From Favolaschia claudopus (taxonomy: Eukaryota; Basidiomycota; Agaricomycetes; Agaricales; Mycenaceae), in assembly GCA_037176885.1 (NCBI GenBank), contig JAWWNJ010000141.1, forward strand, positions 248,001 through 312,000: 64,000 nt of DNA, written 5' to 3'. The position numbers and the translations under genes were made by a program. The notes beneath the pieces were generated by a model that searched no databases, was not told the DNA's origin, and saw only the letters and a program-made list of their open reading frames with translations. Positions 1 to 10,972 of the stretch are shown in pieces (positions within the stretch are counted from its first letter, which is position 1; the number at the start of each line of letters is the position of its first letter).

Positions 1-2
1 AC

Positions 3-626
3 GTGGCTTCTGTGGTGTTTTCTTGGTTGGTGGTCCTTTCGGAACCGTCGCAGGGGTGGCGGCCTTAGCCGCGGTCGCGTAGGTAGGTTTTGCTGTAGCT
101 GCTTCAACCGGATCAGGGGGCGTGGGGAGGGGGGGTTGGCCATTAGCGGGTTTCCGCGTGGCCTGTGTCCGCCATCAATTCTAGACGACACAAGATGCTG
201 GACGTCAGTCATTAAAGACCGAACGCCATCTGCTACCTTCTTTCGGCAGTGGTTCCAAGCGCAAGGCGGTGGAGACGTGATGAGCTGTATGGGGGCTATC
301 GGGGTGCGCTGGTCGAGTGTGCTCGTTGGCACATGCCGTGCGGGCGTGGGTGTGGTGGGCATCGAGGGCGACGGAGAGCCTGCGCCCGCAGAGTCATCCG
401 CGATTCGCCCTCTCTTCACAATACGGTCGGTGGTGGGTGACTGGGTGACAAGAGCTGAGGTGGAGGGTGTTGGTGTTGTTGGCTCTGCTGAGGCAGAGGT
501 GTCCGGTGGGGAGTCTGACCGAGGTCGACGCTGGCCCACATTTTTGCTGGTGATGGTTGAGAGAAAACGTGACATCTGGCGTGACTTCCACGTCGCCCGC
601 ATGCGCGCGCAGACTCGTGCACTCAT
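3..626 (-). CDS. LINE (Tad1-like) ORF1 / gag-like protein, partial at left edge
   Basis: An open frame runs on the minus strand from an ATG at 626 (second ATG at 575) off the left edge, about 208 codons with no stop. It is Ser/Thr/Pro-rich, then has a charged helical stretch (KVADGVRSLMTDVQHLVSSR) and an Ala-rich linker with PTYATAAKAAT. The same order (basic Ser/Pro-rich N-terminus, helical region, TYAAAL linker, then CCHC knuckles) is seen in the LINE ORF1 at 58.8-60.3 kb. ORF1 proteins of fungal non-LTR elements bind the element RNA. The knuckles would lie beyond the window. GGTAAGTA just upstream of the first ATG could be an intron donor. Overlapping frames on the other strand look like shadows. 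The gag-like assignment is inference from composition and arrangement. Confidence 0.5.
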   Translation of the reverse strand, partial: MSARVCARMRATWKSRQMSRFLSTITSKNVGQRRPRSDSPPDTSASAEPTTPTPSTSALVTQSPTTDRIVKRGRIADDSAGAGSPSPSMPTTPTPARHVPTSTLDQRTPIAPIQLITSPPPCAWNHCRKKVADGVRSLMTDVQHLVSSRIDGGHRPRGNPLMANPPSPRPLIRLKQLQQNLPTRPRLRPPPLRRFRKDHQPRKHHRSH

Positions 627-819
627 GATATGTAGCTCTATACTTACCAAATTTTGTACATTCTCCTGAGGGTTGACGCAACGTTGAGGGTTTACATAGG
701 CAAAGTTAGGAGCAAAAAGAATACATATAACTCTCCAGTTGAACTCAGTCATTCTGAATTATTCTCAAATGGGTCTAGAGGATGGACTTCCACAGGGTTA
801 AAGTCACTGTGCAGAGGGA

Positions 820-1010
820 AGGTTTTGAAATTCATGATGTTGTTCAGGACCTTGTGTTAGGTATTTCGTCGTCATTTGTGTTGAATTTCATGATCTTTTG
901 TCGGATTTCATGACGAAACGTTATGATCCGGGGTCCTGAAATTCCTAACGACTGTGGGCCCGTTCCTAACGTTTTTTCATGACATTTTGTCATGATCTTC
1001 GCAATGATTC
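820..1010. repeat. Cluster of TTCATGA motifs (first)
   Basis: Four or more copies of TTCATGAY or GAATTTCATGA lie at about 832, 888, 906 and 977, with reversed forms (GTCATGAT) between them. A similar cluster lies at 1728-1970. No gene is recognisable in 627-2022 apart from these clusters. The ORF at 1298-1762 (minus) has no recognisable motif. Confidence 0.5.
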
Positions 1011-1727
1011 GTCCGGAAGTACCACCAAGCTAGCCAGCTATCCCGACGCCTTACTCCTTATCAAACTCCATGGAAGAGGTATAAAACAGGATATATTTCA
1101 AGTACTGGACAATACAGTTGCAGTACTACTAGTATAATAATACTCTGACCTTCAAAATCTCGCCACCGTCGCGATCAGCCGTACTTGATCAGCTTGCGTG
1201 GCTCGGAAACACACTATGGAGAATGAAAAAGAGGTAGAGAAGGGAAGCAACTTACCGGGTTAGACAGATCACTGAATGCTCTGTCGTCATCAAAGAGCTA
1301 AATTACCACGACAGGGAAAGAGCGCATTAATGAGGTACAATGCACTCTCGTAGTATCACTCACAATAATACCCTGCCCAACCACTTCATCCCGGCTCATC
1401 CTTCGCCACCCCTTAATCCTTTGAGAGTCTTGCGCACTGCATAGAGATCTAGCTCGGTTACGGCGGTGTGGATTGATCCTAGAGGGCGGTGACGTAGGGA
1501 AGGAGGCGTGGTCCGTTACAGCAGAGTGTGTTGGCGAGAGTGACGGCGCCAGCGGCGCTCTACGATGGTGACTTGGAGGGAGGTCATGGTGGGGGGAGGC
1601 AAGAGGCGTCGTGAGCGGCCGCAGCATATGTGTGCTGCGGATGTGGAGCAATGCTGTAAGTGACGTCATTGACTCGGCAGCTCGGCCGCAGGACTTGAAC
1701 AAAAATTTGCTGGTTTTTTCGAGGCCG

Positions 1728-1970
1728 AAATTCATGATGTTTCGTCGTGAATGCAGGTTCAAGATTTTTATGTCACTTTTTGAAAGAGAATTATATGCAT
1801 TATCCTGGAATGTGGTCCCACAGTTAAATATGAGTGCGGTATCACACCTTGTAACTTTTAGAAGTTTTGGAGCATCATGAAACCAGTCTTGAAATTCATG
1901 ACGTGTATTCTAACGAAACATCAGGAATCTTGAATTTCAAGACGATGATCTTGAATTTCATGACGAATAC
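1728..1970. repeat. Cluster of TTCATGA motifs (second)
   Basis: AAATTCATGATGTT, TTGAAATTCATGACG, TTGAATTTCAAGACGA and TTGAATTTCATGACGA recur within 240 bp. The motif matches the cluster at 820-1010, so both may belong to one degraded repeat unit about 1.1 kb long. Confidence 0.5.
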
Positions 1971-2022
1971 TTCTCACAGTGAGTCTGTTAAAGCAAGTAT
2001 GCGACTTCTATCAAACTTCTAT

Positions 2023-2198
2023 GTACAGCCGCCTCTGCCTTAACCCATACCTCTCATAACCCATAATGGGCCTTAACCCATACATTTTTGGGAGATTTTG
2101 GCCATCTTTTGGCTGGGATAACCCATAACTCTGCGATACCCCATACTTAGGTTTCCGGCAGAACGGAGGCCCATGGGTTAAGACAGAGTTGACTGTAC
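2023..2198. mobile_element. Small inverted-repeat element (MITE) with AACCCATA motifs
   Basis: The ends are inverted repeats: GTACAG, 4 unmatched bases, then CTCTGCCTTAACCCAT at 2023-2048, mirrored by ATGGGTTAAGACAGAG, 4 bases, CTGTAC at 2173-2198. The interior repeats AACCCATA several times. Length is 176 bp and there is no ORF. No clear target duplication is visible, so the family is uncertain. Confidence 0.55.
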
Positions 2199-2539
2199 CC
2201 TTCGCTGCGACGTCTGGACACTATGTAAGTACGTTGTACATTCGTCAATTCCGACTAGTAATGGTGGTCGGCAACGCTGCCAAAATTCGGTGATCGTACA
2301 ACCGGTATTACCGCATTTGGAAGGTGCCTCCTCCTCGACCACTCCTTTTCCTCTAAGTAGTGTTCCCTGTCGCAGGAGAAATACAAAACGTGTTTGAATA
2401 TTCACCAATACCTTAAGGCAGTCTGTTGAGAGTGATTTCAAGCAAGAAAAGGGTGTAAATACACAATATATTGTGGCACCCCTCCGACTGCTCACCTAAA
2501 AATTCCGACGCGCATGAGGAAGTTAGGACTATCGGTATA

Positions 2540-3105
2540 CAGTCGCTAACCCCGAAGCGAAACGATCAGTGTTTCCGCTGGATTCTGGGACAATCAGAAT
2601 ACCAAACAGCCTAAGATTTGTTATAGACCTGCTAGTTGGCCTTCTAGCTACCGCGTAACAAAAGAGTTTGAGCGGTTTGAGCCTGTTTTCGCTGAGAGCG
2701 AGGGCAATTTTGGGGACGAGTCAAATATCGCCAAATAACGTCATAGCGAAACACTTCAAAACACAACAAAATGAGCCATCCTTCGCAAATCTACGAGTTT
2801 ATCCAGTACTTTCGATGCAATCCGGTTCAAAATGACTTTCTATAGCACTACTGTACATCACCGGTCATAATTCCATCGGAGAAAATAATATTTCGCATTG
2901 GTGCATTTGCCTGCGTAAACAAAGCCCAAATAAACAACGCTATTGCTGGCGGTGAGAGGACTTTCAAGACAACTCCTTTTGTATTCCAGGTGCTCAGATA
3001 GTGGCATGCTTGGATGCAAAGATTTGGCCCCAGGGGAAAGCATTGACCTTGTATTTGGCGGGCGTTTCGCTTCCTAGTATTGTTTCGCTTCGGGGTTAGC
3101 GACTG
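2540..3105. mobile_element. Non-autonomous Tc1/mariner-like MITE, TA-flanked
   Basis: Left end CAGTCGCTAACCCCGAAGCG (2540-2559) is mirrored at 3086-3105, giving terminal inverted repeats of about 25 bp. Both sides are flanked by TA (2538-2539 and 3106-3107), the target duplication of Tc1/mariner elements. The element is 566 bp and has no transposase. Confidence 0.75.
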
Positions 3106-3139
3106 TACCCGGAAACTGTACCGTACGTAGTCTAGACTG

Positions 3140-3260
3140 AAATGACTGAAGTTAATTTACAGAATCCCACTTGAGTGTCGACGTATGTTCAAATCAGTAG
3201 GTGAGGATGGCGGGTTTGTGCATTTCGGGGCACAAATTAAAACAACGACTTCAGTCATTT
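3140..3260. repeat. 13-bp perfect inverted repeat pair
   Basis: AAATGACTGAAGT at 3140-3152 is mirrored by ACTTCAGTCATTT at 3248-3260. It could be a small hairpin or the core of a decayed 120-bp MITE. Confidence 0.4.
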
Positions 3261-3450
3261 GCTTTAGGGAGCATACACCATTCATGTGTCCCGCCAAAAT
3301 TTTCCCTCAAAGTGCTTGCACGATGAGGAAAACCGTCTGACCACTGATTGTGCACCTGTCGGAGTTTGAAATTGGCGGTGGGTTGGTACTTTCAGACTGT
3401 GCGCGCAAATCGCGACGTGGAGGTCACGTGGTGCGCTACATCGTTGGGTC

Positions 3451-3705
3451 AACAAGCTTTAGCTCCCTGCCTCCGGCACGGCCGACTCGCTGCGCTCGCC
3501 GACCTCCCTCCGTTCGGTCACACAGCTTGTTGGGGCTGGCCGCCCCAAACCCCGCTGCGCTCGCTCCGCTCGCGACGTCTCGCACGATCTCAACATCTCG
3601 ACAAAGACCCCGTGATTTTCTGTCAAAAGTCACGCGACTGATGGCCTGGCCCTCTTTTCAAGTACAAGCTTTAGCTCCCTGCCTCCGTTCGGTCACACAG
3701 CTTGT
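3451..3705. repeat. Direct repeat flanking a GCTCGC-rich stretch
   Basis: ACAAGCTTTAGCTCCCTGCC occurs near 3451 and again near 3664, each followed by CCGTTCGGTCACACAGCTTG. Between them lie imperfect palindromes of TCGCTGCGCTCGC type. The second copy is a shortened version of the first. Origin unknown. Confidence 0.5.
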
Positions 3706-3719
3706 TCAAGTACATATAG

Positions 3720-5098
3720 GATAGCGTTTTCAGTTTTCTACGACTCGCCGCGACGATTCCACACGGCGCTCGCTCTCTTCGTCCTCATCAGTCTGCGCTG
3801 GAGAGCAGGCTGTCGCCTCGTTTGCTGTCTTGGGTACTTGACTACGCGCCACATACAAGAGCAGCAGCAGCGACGCCGCGCTCGCTCTCGAAGGCAACGC
3901 CGCCGTGATCTTGTCACTCCCGCGCCGACTCTGCCCAATCTTCAATCGACAATTCACGCCGCTGTTAACTTGTACAGCATGACCGGATACTACGATGAGA
4001 ATTCGCAGCTTGAGGACCCAGAGGGTGGAAGCTGATTGTCGAGGGAACACAGTGAGGTCGGCAGAGGAATGTGGGAGGAAGGGTCCCAATAAGCTAACTC
4101 GAGGTGCGTCGCACAGATATCTTATCTTGCAGGACTTTGTTGACGACAGCCCGACAGACAAACACGACGGATCGCCTGAAGGACAGTACAGGGCCCCCAG
4201 CCTCCTGAGGAGAGACGCACAACATTAGCAGGCTCTTGTAGGCTCTTGCGCAGCGTCCTCGGAAGCAAATTTCCATAGTTTGAAGACCGGACACTTGCGG
4301 CTCGGGATCGCGCACGAATCGTTGACAAGGCGCTGCCGGAAGACGGTGTCAGGCGAGTGGGCTTGAGGTACATCCTCTCTCCCATGGGGAATGATCCGTA
4401 AGCCGTGAGTAAGCCGCCTCGGCGATACTTCGGGCTCACAAATCCAACAGATTGACGTTTTGGGATGTCAGGACCGCAGAGACACCTAAAGGTGTATTTT
4501 GGTGCCAACACGCGCGAGTTCAGCACTGAAGAAAAGAAGATCTGGTTCACGCTGTCCTTCTTAAAGGCAGCTGACGGATCAAGTTGCCCGGCGGGCGACT
4601 GGAAGAGAAATTGGTGCAGTGTTAGCTTCGAGAAATGAAATGAAACATGTTGGGTATGTGGACAATGGTCCACATAGGAGGGTAAGCTTGCTTCAGTGCG
4701 AATGGGAATTCAATATCGTAGTCGAATACGTCCAAGTCATTCATGTACAGTAGCTAATCTTGCTAAATTCGGGCAACATCATTGGCTCAAGCAGTGTTTC
4801 GCCCGATTTGGGTAACCAACTTATTTCAGTTGACGAACCTCAGAACCGCCTCAGTACTCAGTAACCGCCCTCATATTCACCTTCAAAACCCTTCTACTCC
4901 TTATGAATCTGGTTGCACACTCAGTGGCCCTGTTTTTTTGGGTTATCAATTTTGACAGCTAAAGCTTATACTCTGGCTTATACTCACTGGTACTGGATAG
5001 TGGTAAGTATATTCAAGACACTGGTAGTAGCACAAAGTCTGGTAATTCTCTTGAAGTTGCTCAAAGCATTCCCCGAGCCTCGGCACTGGTGGCGATTT
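3720..5098. other. No supported gene
   Basis: Open frames of 143 aa (3730-4161, minus) and 183 aa (4122-4673, minus) overlap plus-strand frames and have no recognisable domain. A possible first exon starts with ATG at 3979 (MTGYYDENSQLEDPEG) before a GTGGAA donor-like site, but I could not follow it into further exons. The rest shows nothing I can name. Confidence 0.3.
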
Positions 5099-5100
5099 TA

Positions 5101-5847
5101 CAGGGTTTCCTGAAAATAATGACAATCACAAATAAAAATATTTGTGCTTCCCGAAAAGGAAATTCAGGCTCTTCTCTTTCCTTCTCCTTGTTTCTAAGCT
5201 CTCAACTCGTGGATACACTTCTCTCGATGTTCTGAACCATGTGTATAGCCATTTTGGAGGTCTTCAATCTCACTCCACGCTCAGTTATGCCCTCATGTAC
5301 TCGCTTTTGTGATGCATCGACATCAGAGTGATGGGACCATCTGGCGCTCGTTACAACGGCTTTTCGCACTACGAAGCAGGGTAGAAGAGGAGCTAGGAAA
5401 TATGACTATCCCCCCTACGGCTTTGAAATGCCTGCAAAGGTGTATATTGTCTTCCAATTTCTATTGCTTTTGTTTCAGTCAATGGGAGTTACAACAGCTT
5501 CGTTTGAGCTCTGATTTCAGCCCAAGCTATGGGAAATGATACAGAACATTATTCTAATACTGTTGTATCGCATGCTTCCCCAAATACATATCTATATGCC
5601 GTCGTTTTCCTAGGTAGGCGGTCCGACTATTGAATGCATCGCTGGTTCGGCTTCTCTCGGACTTACCTTGAGTTTGCACCGCCAAATGTTCAGAATGGTC
5701 TACCAAAACATTTCTTACGACTTCCTGTGGCGTCGGAAAGGTTTTCTGGCGGGAAAAAGACGAGAAGGAGAGCAGCGAGCGCGAATTTCCTTTTCGGGAA
5801 GCGCAAATATTTTTATTTGTGATTGTCATTATTTTCAGGAAACCCTG
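5101..5847. mobile_element. TA-flanked MITE with 65-bp terminal inverted repeats
   Basis: Bases 5101-5165 and 5783-5847 are reverse complements with one mismatch, beginning CAGGGTTTCCTGAAAATAAT. TA lies directly outside both ends (5099-5100, 5848-5849), as in Tc1/mariner insertions. The 747-bp element contains short frames (for example 5554-5829) but no transposase motif. The near-identity of the two repeats suggests recent movement. Confidence 0.85.
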
Positions 5848-5960
5848 TAAAAGTGCTTGTAACTTGAGGAGGCTTTTGGGAGGCAGCCGAGGCTTGTAAC
5901 TTACAAAACTTGATGCTTACTGAATTCTTTCTTAAGGAGCAAGCAACCATTGAGTATATA

Positions 5961-6340
5961 CAGTTGCGGCAAAATCAAATTACTTACCAAATATGGAAAT
6001 TCTCATCAATCCCCTCCTTTTGCACCCAGATGAATGGTTGTTTCATGCGGTAAGCGGACAGAAATACTTAGAGGCTCCATCTTGTACGCCTGGTGTAGAA
6101 AAATTTGTGTCTTTGCATTGATGTTGGCTGGATAGCCGCCAAGTTTGTGTATCAAAGTGCGGCCAAAATCAGTTGGAAGTATGATGAATTTGGTTGTTTT
6201 TTTGTGCCTAGATGTATTCAATCAAAGGAGTCCAGGCCTTTTGTGCCATTCCAGCCTACGTATGGATGGTTTTCTGTGCGGTCGGGCAGTTCTGATGAGA
6301 ATTTCCTTATTTGGTAAGTAATTTGATCTTGCCGCAACTG
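5961..6340. mobile_element. TA-flanked MITE (GCGGCAAAATC family)
   Basis: Inverted repeats of 48 bp (5961-6008, 6293-6340; two mismatches) start CAGTTGCGGCAAAATC and are flanked by TA. Single ends of relatives occur at 9858, 23932 and, more degenerate, near 52431. Length is 380 bp and it is non-coding. Confidence 0.85.
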
Positions 6341-6597
6341 TAGGTGCTGGTAGGGTATATATATTTATTTACAGCACATGAGGTTCAAACAGGCCGATTG
6401 AACTTGGGTTGAACCCTCCTGAACCAAAGTTGAACACTCGGAAAAGCTCGGAAAAGTTCATTCGGCGCACAGTCCGAAAGTCACATGGCAATGACAGTGG
6501 CGGCTGTTCCCGAAGTCCGAGGCCACGGACTCAGGACTCCTGGACAGTGCTTACAAAGCATCCGGACGGACATTTGTAAGCATCTGCATTCTGGAGC

Positions 6598-6637
6598 CCT
6601 ATACCGATGAATGGGGAAGCAAGCTTCCCCATAAAAG
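6598..6637 (+). repeat. Dispersed repeat with hairpin, copy 1
   Basis: CCCTATACCGATGAATGGGG is followed by a GGGGAAGCAAGCTTCCCC hairpin. The same block, with 5 extra bases, is at 20321-20362. The surrounding 6343-6925 has no gene. Confidence 0.55.
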
Positions 6638-6925
6638 GACTAAAGTACAACGAGAATATACTACGCTATTTTTTACGCTCAGTAGGCTTATTTGCATGCA
6701 TCTGACTCCATTCTTAACATTCTATACTACTTATCTCGTAGCACTATGGATTGTTCGACTGCCCCCAATTGCTAATTGCTGAGCATGTGGAGGTTGCTGA
6801 CTACAGCCTGAGATTTGGTTAGTGACCAAATCAAAAGAGCTAACATATTTAATTACCCTCCACTGGATGACCCGAGTGTCAGAACAGAAGACATTATTTG
6901 GACGAGTGTGTGTTACAAAACCATC

Positions 6926-8552
6926 CTATTCCCAATGTGAATAAGACCATAGACTATCGGTTGCTTTACGAACCTTCGTACGACGAGCTAGCGCGGGGAA
7001 CCAAAGAGCGAGATGTGCTGCATCGATTAGGCGGACCTCAAAATTGATCACGGGGAAGGGAGACAAGGGCAAGCCAGCTAACTCAGAGTCGAGACAGAGA
7101 AACTGCTCCATGCTCGTTTCCCCCAAAATCCCATCCAACGCAATTGTTATGGTACGGATTTTTTGCGTTGAGCGAATGGAGGAACACGCCGCGAGTATCT
7201 CGCTGGAAACCGTTTGGGAGGTGAATCCGAAGGACAGTGAGACAGGGGAACATGGACAAATCAAGGGGCTCTATTGGCGTACGAGTTCCCCAATTCTGTA
7301 CAATAACTCCTTTAGTGGCGTGGAACGGCAGACAGCAGAAACTAACACTCACTCCCCCTGACAGCTCCATAACTTGGATTGTTTGACACCCCATTCCGTC
7401 ATTCCAGTTCACAGGCAGTTCAAGTCGAACTGAAAGGGCCTTTAGCTGCGAAAAATCGAACGGGTGAAAATCGCTAGAATCCAGGTGCTGGGGGTATTGT
7501 TGTATTGATAATGAAAGATCTATTCTCATTGACTCTAGCAAAATCCTTGCCGAGGGTGTAGTGCCTTTCCACCACGGAAAATTAGAACGGAAGTCAAAAT
7601 GTCTGATGGTTGATGAGCAGTGCGTCCAAACGTGCCTGAGACCGGGGAACGAATATGAGTTGCAGGTACAGTGAAGGCGGCAAAGGGTATCCGTGCCCAA
7701 AAGATTCGGGAAAGCAGGCGAATCCCGTATCTCGGTGAGCGAAATAGAGAGACTGAGCAGACCTGTAAATCGCAGCAGGCCAATGCTATCCAGAGCTTCC
7801 GAGGAAATATGGAACTCGTCAAGTGTGAGCTCGCGAATCATCGACAGAAGGTCAGGCCTATTACTAAGCGAACGGTAAAGCCGAAGGGCCTTCAGCTGTC
7901 CTCCGTCCCTTTTCCAGCTTCCAATAGAAGGATTTAGGGAGCGGTATATATGGGGACTGGCAAATCACACCAAACAAATGTCTGTTTGGACTTTGTTTGT
8001 TCGGAGTCGGTCCCGCCCCCCGCCCTCTACAGTGACGCTAAAAATCTGAAATAAATTGCAAATGAGTCCTGGGGCGAATCCTCAGGGAATCTCCCGCGCC
8101 GATTTCCCAAATTTTCCCCAAGAAGGGCGGAACATCAACGCAGAAATGGCTGTGAAATGGCTTTGCACGGAGAAAATAATCATTTGCAGAACAACAAGGG
8201 CCAAAATAAAAAATATGGCCGGGACATTCCCTGTAGACTACAAATACTAAGAGATTCTATACTCAAGTTGGGTGGAAAATGTCGACGGTTGAGGCTGCAG
8301 AAGGGACTGATGAGGGGCAGACATTTGATCACAGCCACTTGCCAGTCCCCAGTATATATACACCCGCGCCACCGCTAGCCATGCGCGAGCGACACGAGCA
8401 CATGCGGCGAGGTCGGATGGTGATGAACTGAGACTTAGATACCCAATACATTCGTCCAGAAGCTCTGGTATGTTCAATGGACTATTTTGAGCAATCACGC
8501 GACATGATGCATTCGCTGCGGTGGATATTACGCTTGAGTCGATTCTAGTCAC
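6926..8552 (-). pseudogene. F-box protein pseudogene, split by a hAT MITE and a frameshift
   Basis: At 8552-8360 the minus strand encodes an F-box (SPLNIPELLDECIGYLSLS...SDLAACARVARAWLAVARVY), the Skp1-binding module of SCF ubiquitin ligases. At 7930-7083 a second frame continues with the LRR-like text usual in Agaricomycete F-box proteins (LLSMIRELTLDEFHI). The two are separated by a 400-bp MITE. Ignoring the MITE and one 8-bp duplication puts F-box and downstream part in the same frame. Near 7240-7264 a second break shifts the frame; the C-terminus (FPVINFEVRLIDAAHLALWF) ends at 6926. No in-frame ATG is seen before the F-box, so the start is also lost or on an unseen exon. Such families expand in these fungi and decay often. 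Confidence 0.75.
7952..8351. mobile_element. hAT-type MITE inserted in the F-box gene
   Basis: The inverted ends are GGGGACTGGCAA and TTGCCAGTCCCC(A). The 8-bp GTATATAT lies at 7944-7951 and again at 8352-8359, the duplication length of hAT elements. It is 400 bp and non-coding. Removing it with one duplication restores the F-box reading frame. Confidence 0.8.
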
Positions 8553-8559
8553 TGATGGC

Positions 8560-9430
8560 CCACCGTCGAGGGATAATTTAGCTTTGGCTCGCGGGTACCG
8601 TTTCCTTTACAAGATACATAGTCAGCGATGACAGCGTTTTACACAGACTATGCCTACCGGCATCGGAAGCAGGGAGATTGGGCGTTGCATTGGCTTTGCC
8701 GGCTCTTCCTACCGAGACATAACTTTGTGGCACTTGAGTCGATATGTGTCATCTCAATTGTTCGGGCTACTGAGGCATTCAGGCAAAGGACTCTTATATG
8801 CTGATATATTGAGGGCGGCCCCGAACTATTCAAGAGGGACTCGGAGGTTCTGATGGGGTAATTGTATCAAAATTGTATTAGCAATTACCCCAAATTTGAG
8901 CCTCAATACAATTGTTTGATCCTTCTACAGTGCCCACCATCACTTCTCCAACACCACCTTTTCACCCGAAAATAAATTTTTGTGATTTATTTCTGATTTT
9001 CTGAGGAAGGAAACCCACCAAAAGAATACGTTTGGCGTCAAGAACTCAATTTTTCCCACGATGTTTCACTTTTTTGACAGAAAAATAAATAAAAGCCTGG
9101 AATCAAACCAATTATGTCCGAGAAGTGTGCTGAAAGTGTCATGTTGCGGGAGCCAAGGGCCCGGACGGTTATCCGAGGCTGGACTCGGCACCGGGCGGTA
9201 CGTAACTCCTAACCCTAACGAATATGGGAATTTGACGTCATTTGATGGCATCGTTAGGGTTTGTTTCACTTTTTCGGTGGTGAAAAAACAAAAACTTGTT
9301 CAATTGTTCTGCAAAGCACAAGCTAGGTGCATACACATCTAGTTGCAAGCCGTATACAGACTGGTAACGAGTCTAGGCCTGATTTGCAAACCCTGAAGCT
9401 GCTAATTCCGCTATCTCGCAGCGTCTAGCG
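8560..9430. other. No gene; short hairpins
   Basis: An inverted repeat GGGGTAATTGTAT/CAATTACCCC lies at about 8855-8893. AACCCTAACGA near 9211 is mirrored by TCGTTAGGGTT near 9251. No coding region is recognisable. Confidence 0.35.
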
Positions 9431-9434
9431 CTTC

Positions 9435-9767
9435 ATGGTCATCTTCATCGCACTGAGAAGTACTTGCCCCAGCCCCTGCAATGCTTCAACTGCTTGGCAT
9501 TGCGTCTCAATGCAAGCGTCCCGCTATCTGCGGCATTTGCCAACTTGGACCTCCAACCACTCCACTTCCGACTGCCGCTGCCCACACTCGACTCAATGCT
9601 CACCCCACGCCAAATGCTCCCTTCTCCCTGTCAAATGTGGCCTGCGCGGCGGCGGACCTCACCGGGCAACTGACTTGTCATGCCCCATCCGCCAAGCCAT
9701 TCTGCTTCGTATTGCTGCAGAACATGCAGCTGCTGGCCCTCTCTTTATAGTCCCACCGGATTCTTAA
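9435..9767 (+). pseudogene. Zinc-knuckle gag/ORF1 remnant of a LINE
   Basis: Three frames together retain pieces of a multi-CCHC knuckle region: QCFNCLAL near 9480, AICGICQ near 9527, and a later frame with CGLRGGGPHRATDLSCPIRQ near 9640-9690, followed by an ORF1-like tail (AEHAAAGPLF). Frameshifts separate them. The layout resembles the knuckles at 60.06-60.27 kb. The molecular role would be nucleic-acid binding; this copy is dead. Confidence 0.5.
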
Positions 9768-9857
9768 AGATCTCCCCCCTTACTTCTCGCCATATGAAAA
9801 CTAACCCCTGCCACGAACCCTCTTGATAGATTCACCTCAATCTCTACTCCCTGCCTC

Positions 9858-9905
9858 CAGTGGCGGCAAAATCTGATGTCACCCCAAAAAAGGAAATTCT
9901 CATCA
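9858..9905 (+). mobile_element. Single MITE end (GCGGCAAAATC family)
   Basis: CAGTGGCGGCAAAATCTGAT followed by GTCACCCC and GGAAATTCTCATCAAT matches the terminus at 23932 almost exactly and the termini of the 5961-6340 MITE. No partner end was found within 2 kb and no TA lies outside, so this end is probably truncated. Confidence 0.5.
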
Positions 9906-10972
9906 ATTCAACTCGTTTTCTTTTCTGTGCCCTGTTTTCTGTGGTCGGACCTTTCGCAGTGCATTCAAGACATAGATTTCAAACACATTCACCCCTTTAC
10001 TCGGCAGAGGACAATTTGTCAGAGCGTGCTAAAACACTGGCGGCTCGGCGTGAGGCTCTTCTGGTCATTGTCAGTGCTTCATGTTGTCAATTACAGGAGA
10101 ATATTGACTGAGATAGTCACCAGAAATGGGTCGTCATTATCAGTATATTAATACAGAGCTCGAACAACAAGTGCAATGCACTTGAGAGCGTGTTCGGAAT
10201 TTTTCTGCATGCCTCCAACACTCCGTACAAAGTCATCGAAACTCTTGCGCACATGGGAATAACCATCTCTGTTGATGCTATTGTAAAGGTCCGTAGCGAC
10301 TTTGCGTTTATGGGCGAAGCATGCACGTTTGAACATCGGATTGGGTTCTCGGGTGCCTGTTGGAAGATTGATGCTGATTCCGGGACCTGGAGCGCCGCTC
10401 TGGCTTGATTTGGAGACTTAGATTCAACGTGAACGAAAGTAGTTGAGTCATGGCCGATTGTCGCCGACCTTCGGTCGACTCCTCGCGGCCCCGGTTTTTA
10501 CGAAAGCAGGTGTGCTTTCGAAGCGCATGATTATTTTTGAACTGCAAAAAATTACCAAGGTCTTGTCGTCGAGTATCGAGCCGTGAAGTCCTCTTGATGT
10601 CTCGCATCGTAGGAGACAGTAGAGACAGTACATATCCAATACATAGATATTTCATGTTATTTTGGTGCGACGAGCCGGCAAAAACAAAAATCCATAGCTC
10701 AAAGCTTGGCGACGCCAAGCTTTTATTTTGCCGCGGCCAGGCTACATGCGACCTTTCAGAATTGCCGCGGACTGCTCAGTTTGAATGGTGGAATCGTCGG
10801 TGCGCTTTGCGGCGACGTCTCACCATCCCTCACACTGTGGAAAATTATGTACAATATTTTGATAATATTGCAAAGAAATCCTGGATTGATTGTCATGGCT
10901 AAATCTCTGGTTTGATTTTCTCAGGATTCTCTATTCATTTCCTTGGACTAAATCGACGTTTAGTGTTGCCGG
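9906..10972. other. No supported gene
   Basis: Short frames only (for example 10308-10718, minus, 136 aa, no motif). A hairpin AAAGCTTGGCG/CGCCAAGCTTT sits at about 10697-10720. Confidence 0.3.

Noticed and set aside
136..669. 177-aa plus-strand ORF at the left edge
   Set aside because: It overlaps the minus-strand frame that has clear ORF1-like composition and stays open to the edge; its own sequence has no domain-like order.
4122..4673. 183-aa minus-strand ORF
   Set aside because: No recognisable motif, overlaps other frames, no splice context.
9207..9262. Telomere-like CTAACCCTAACG
   Set aside because: Only one or two units, part of a short inverted repeat, interior of the contig.
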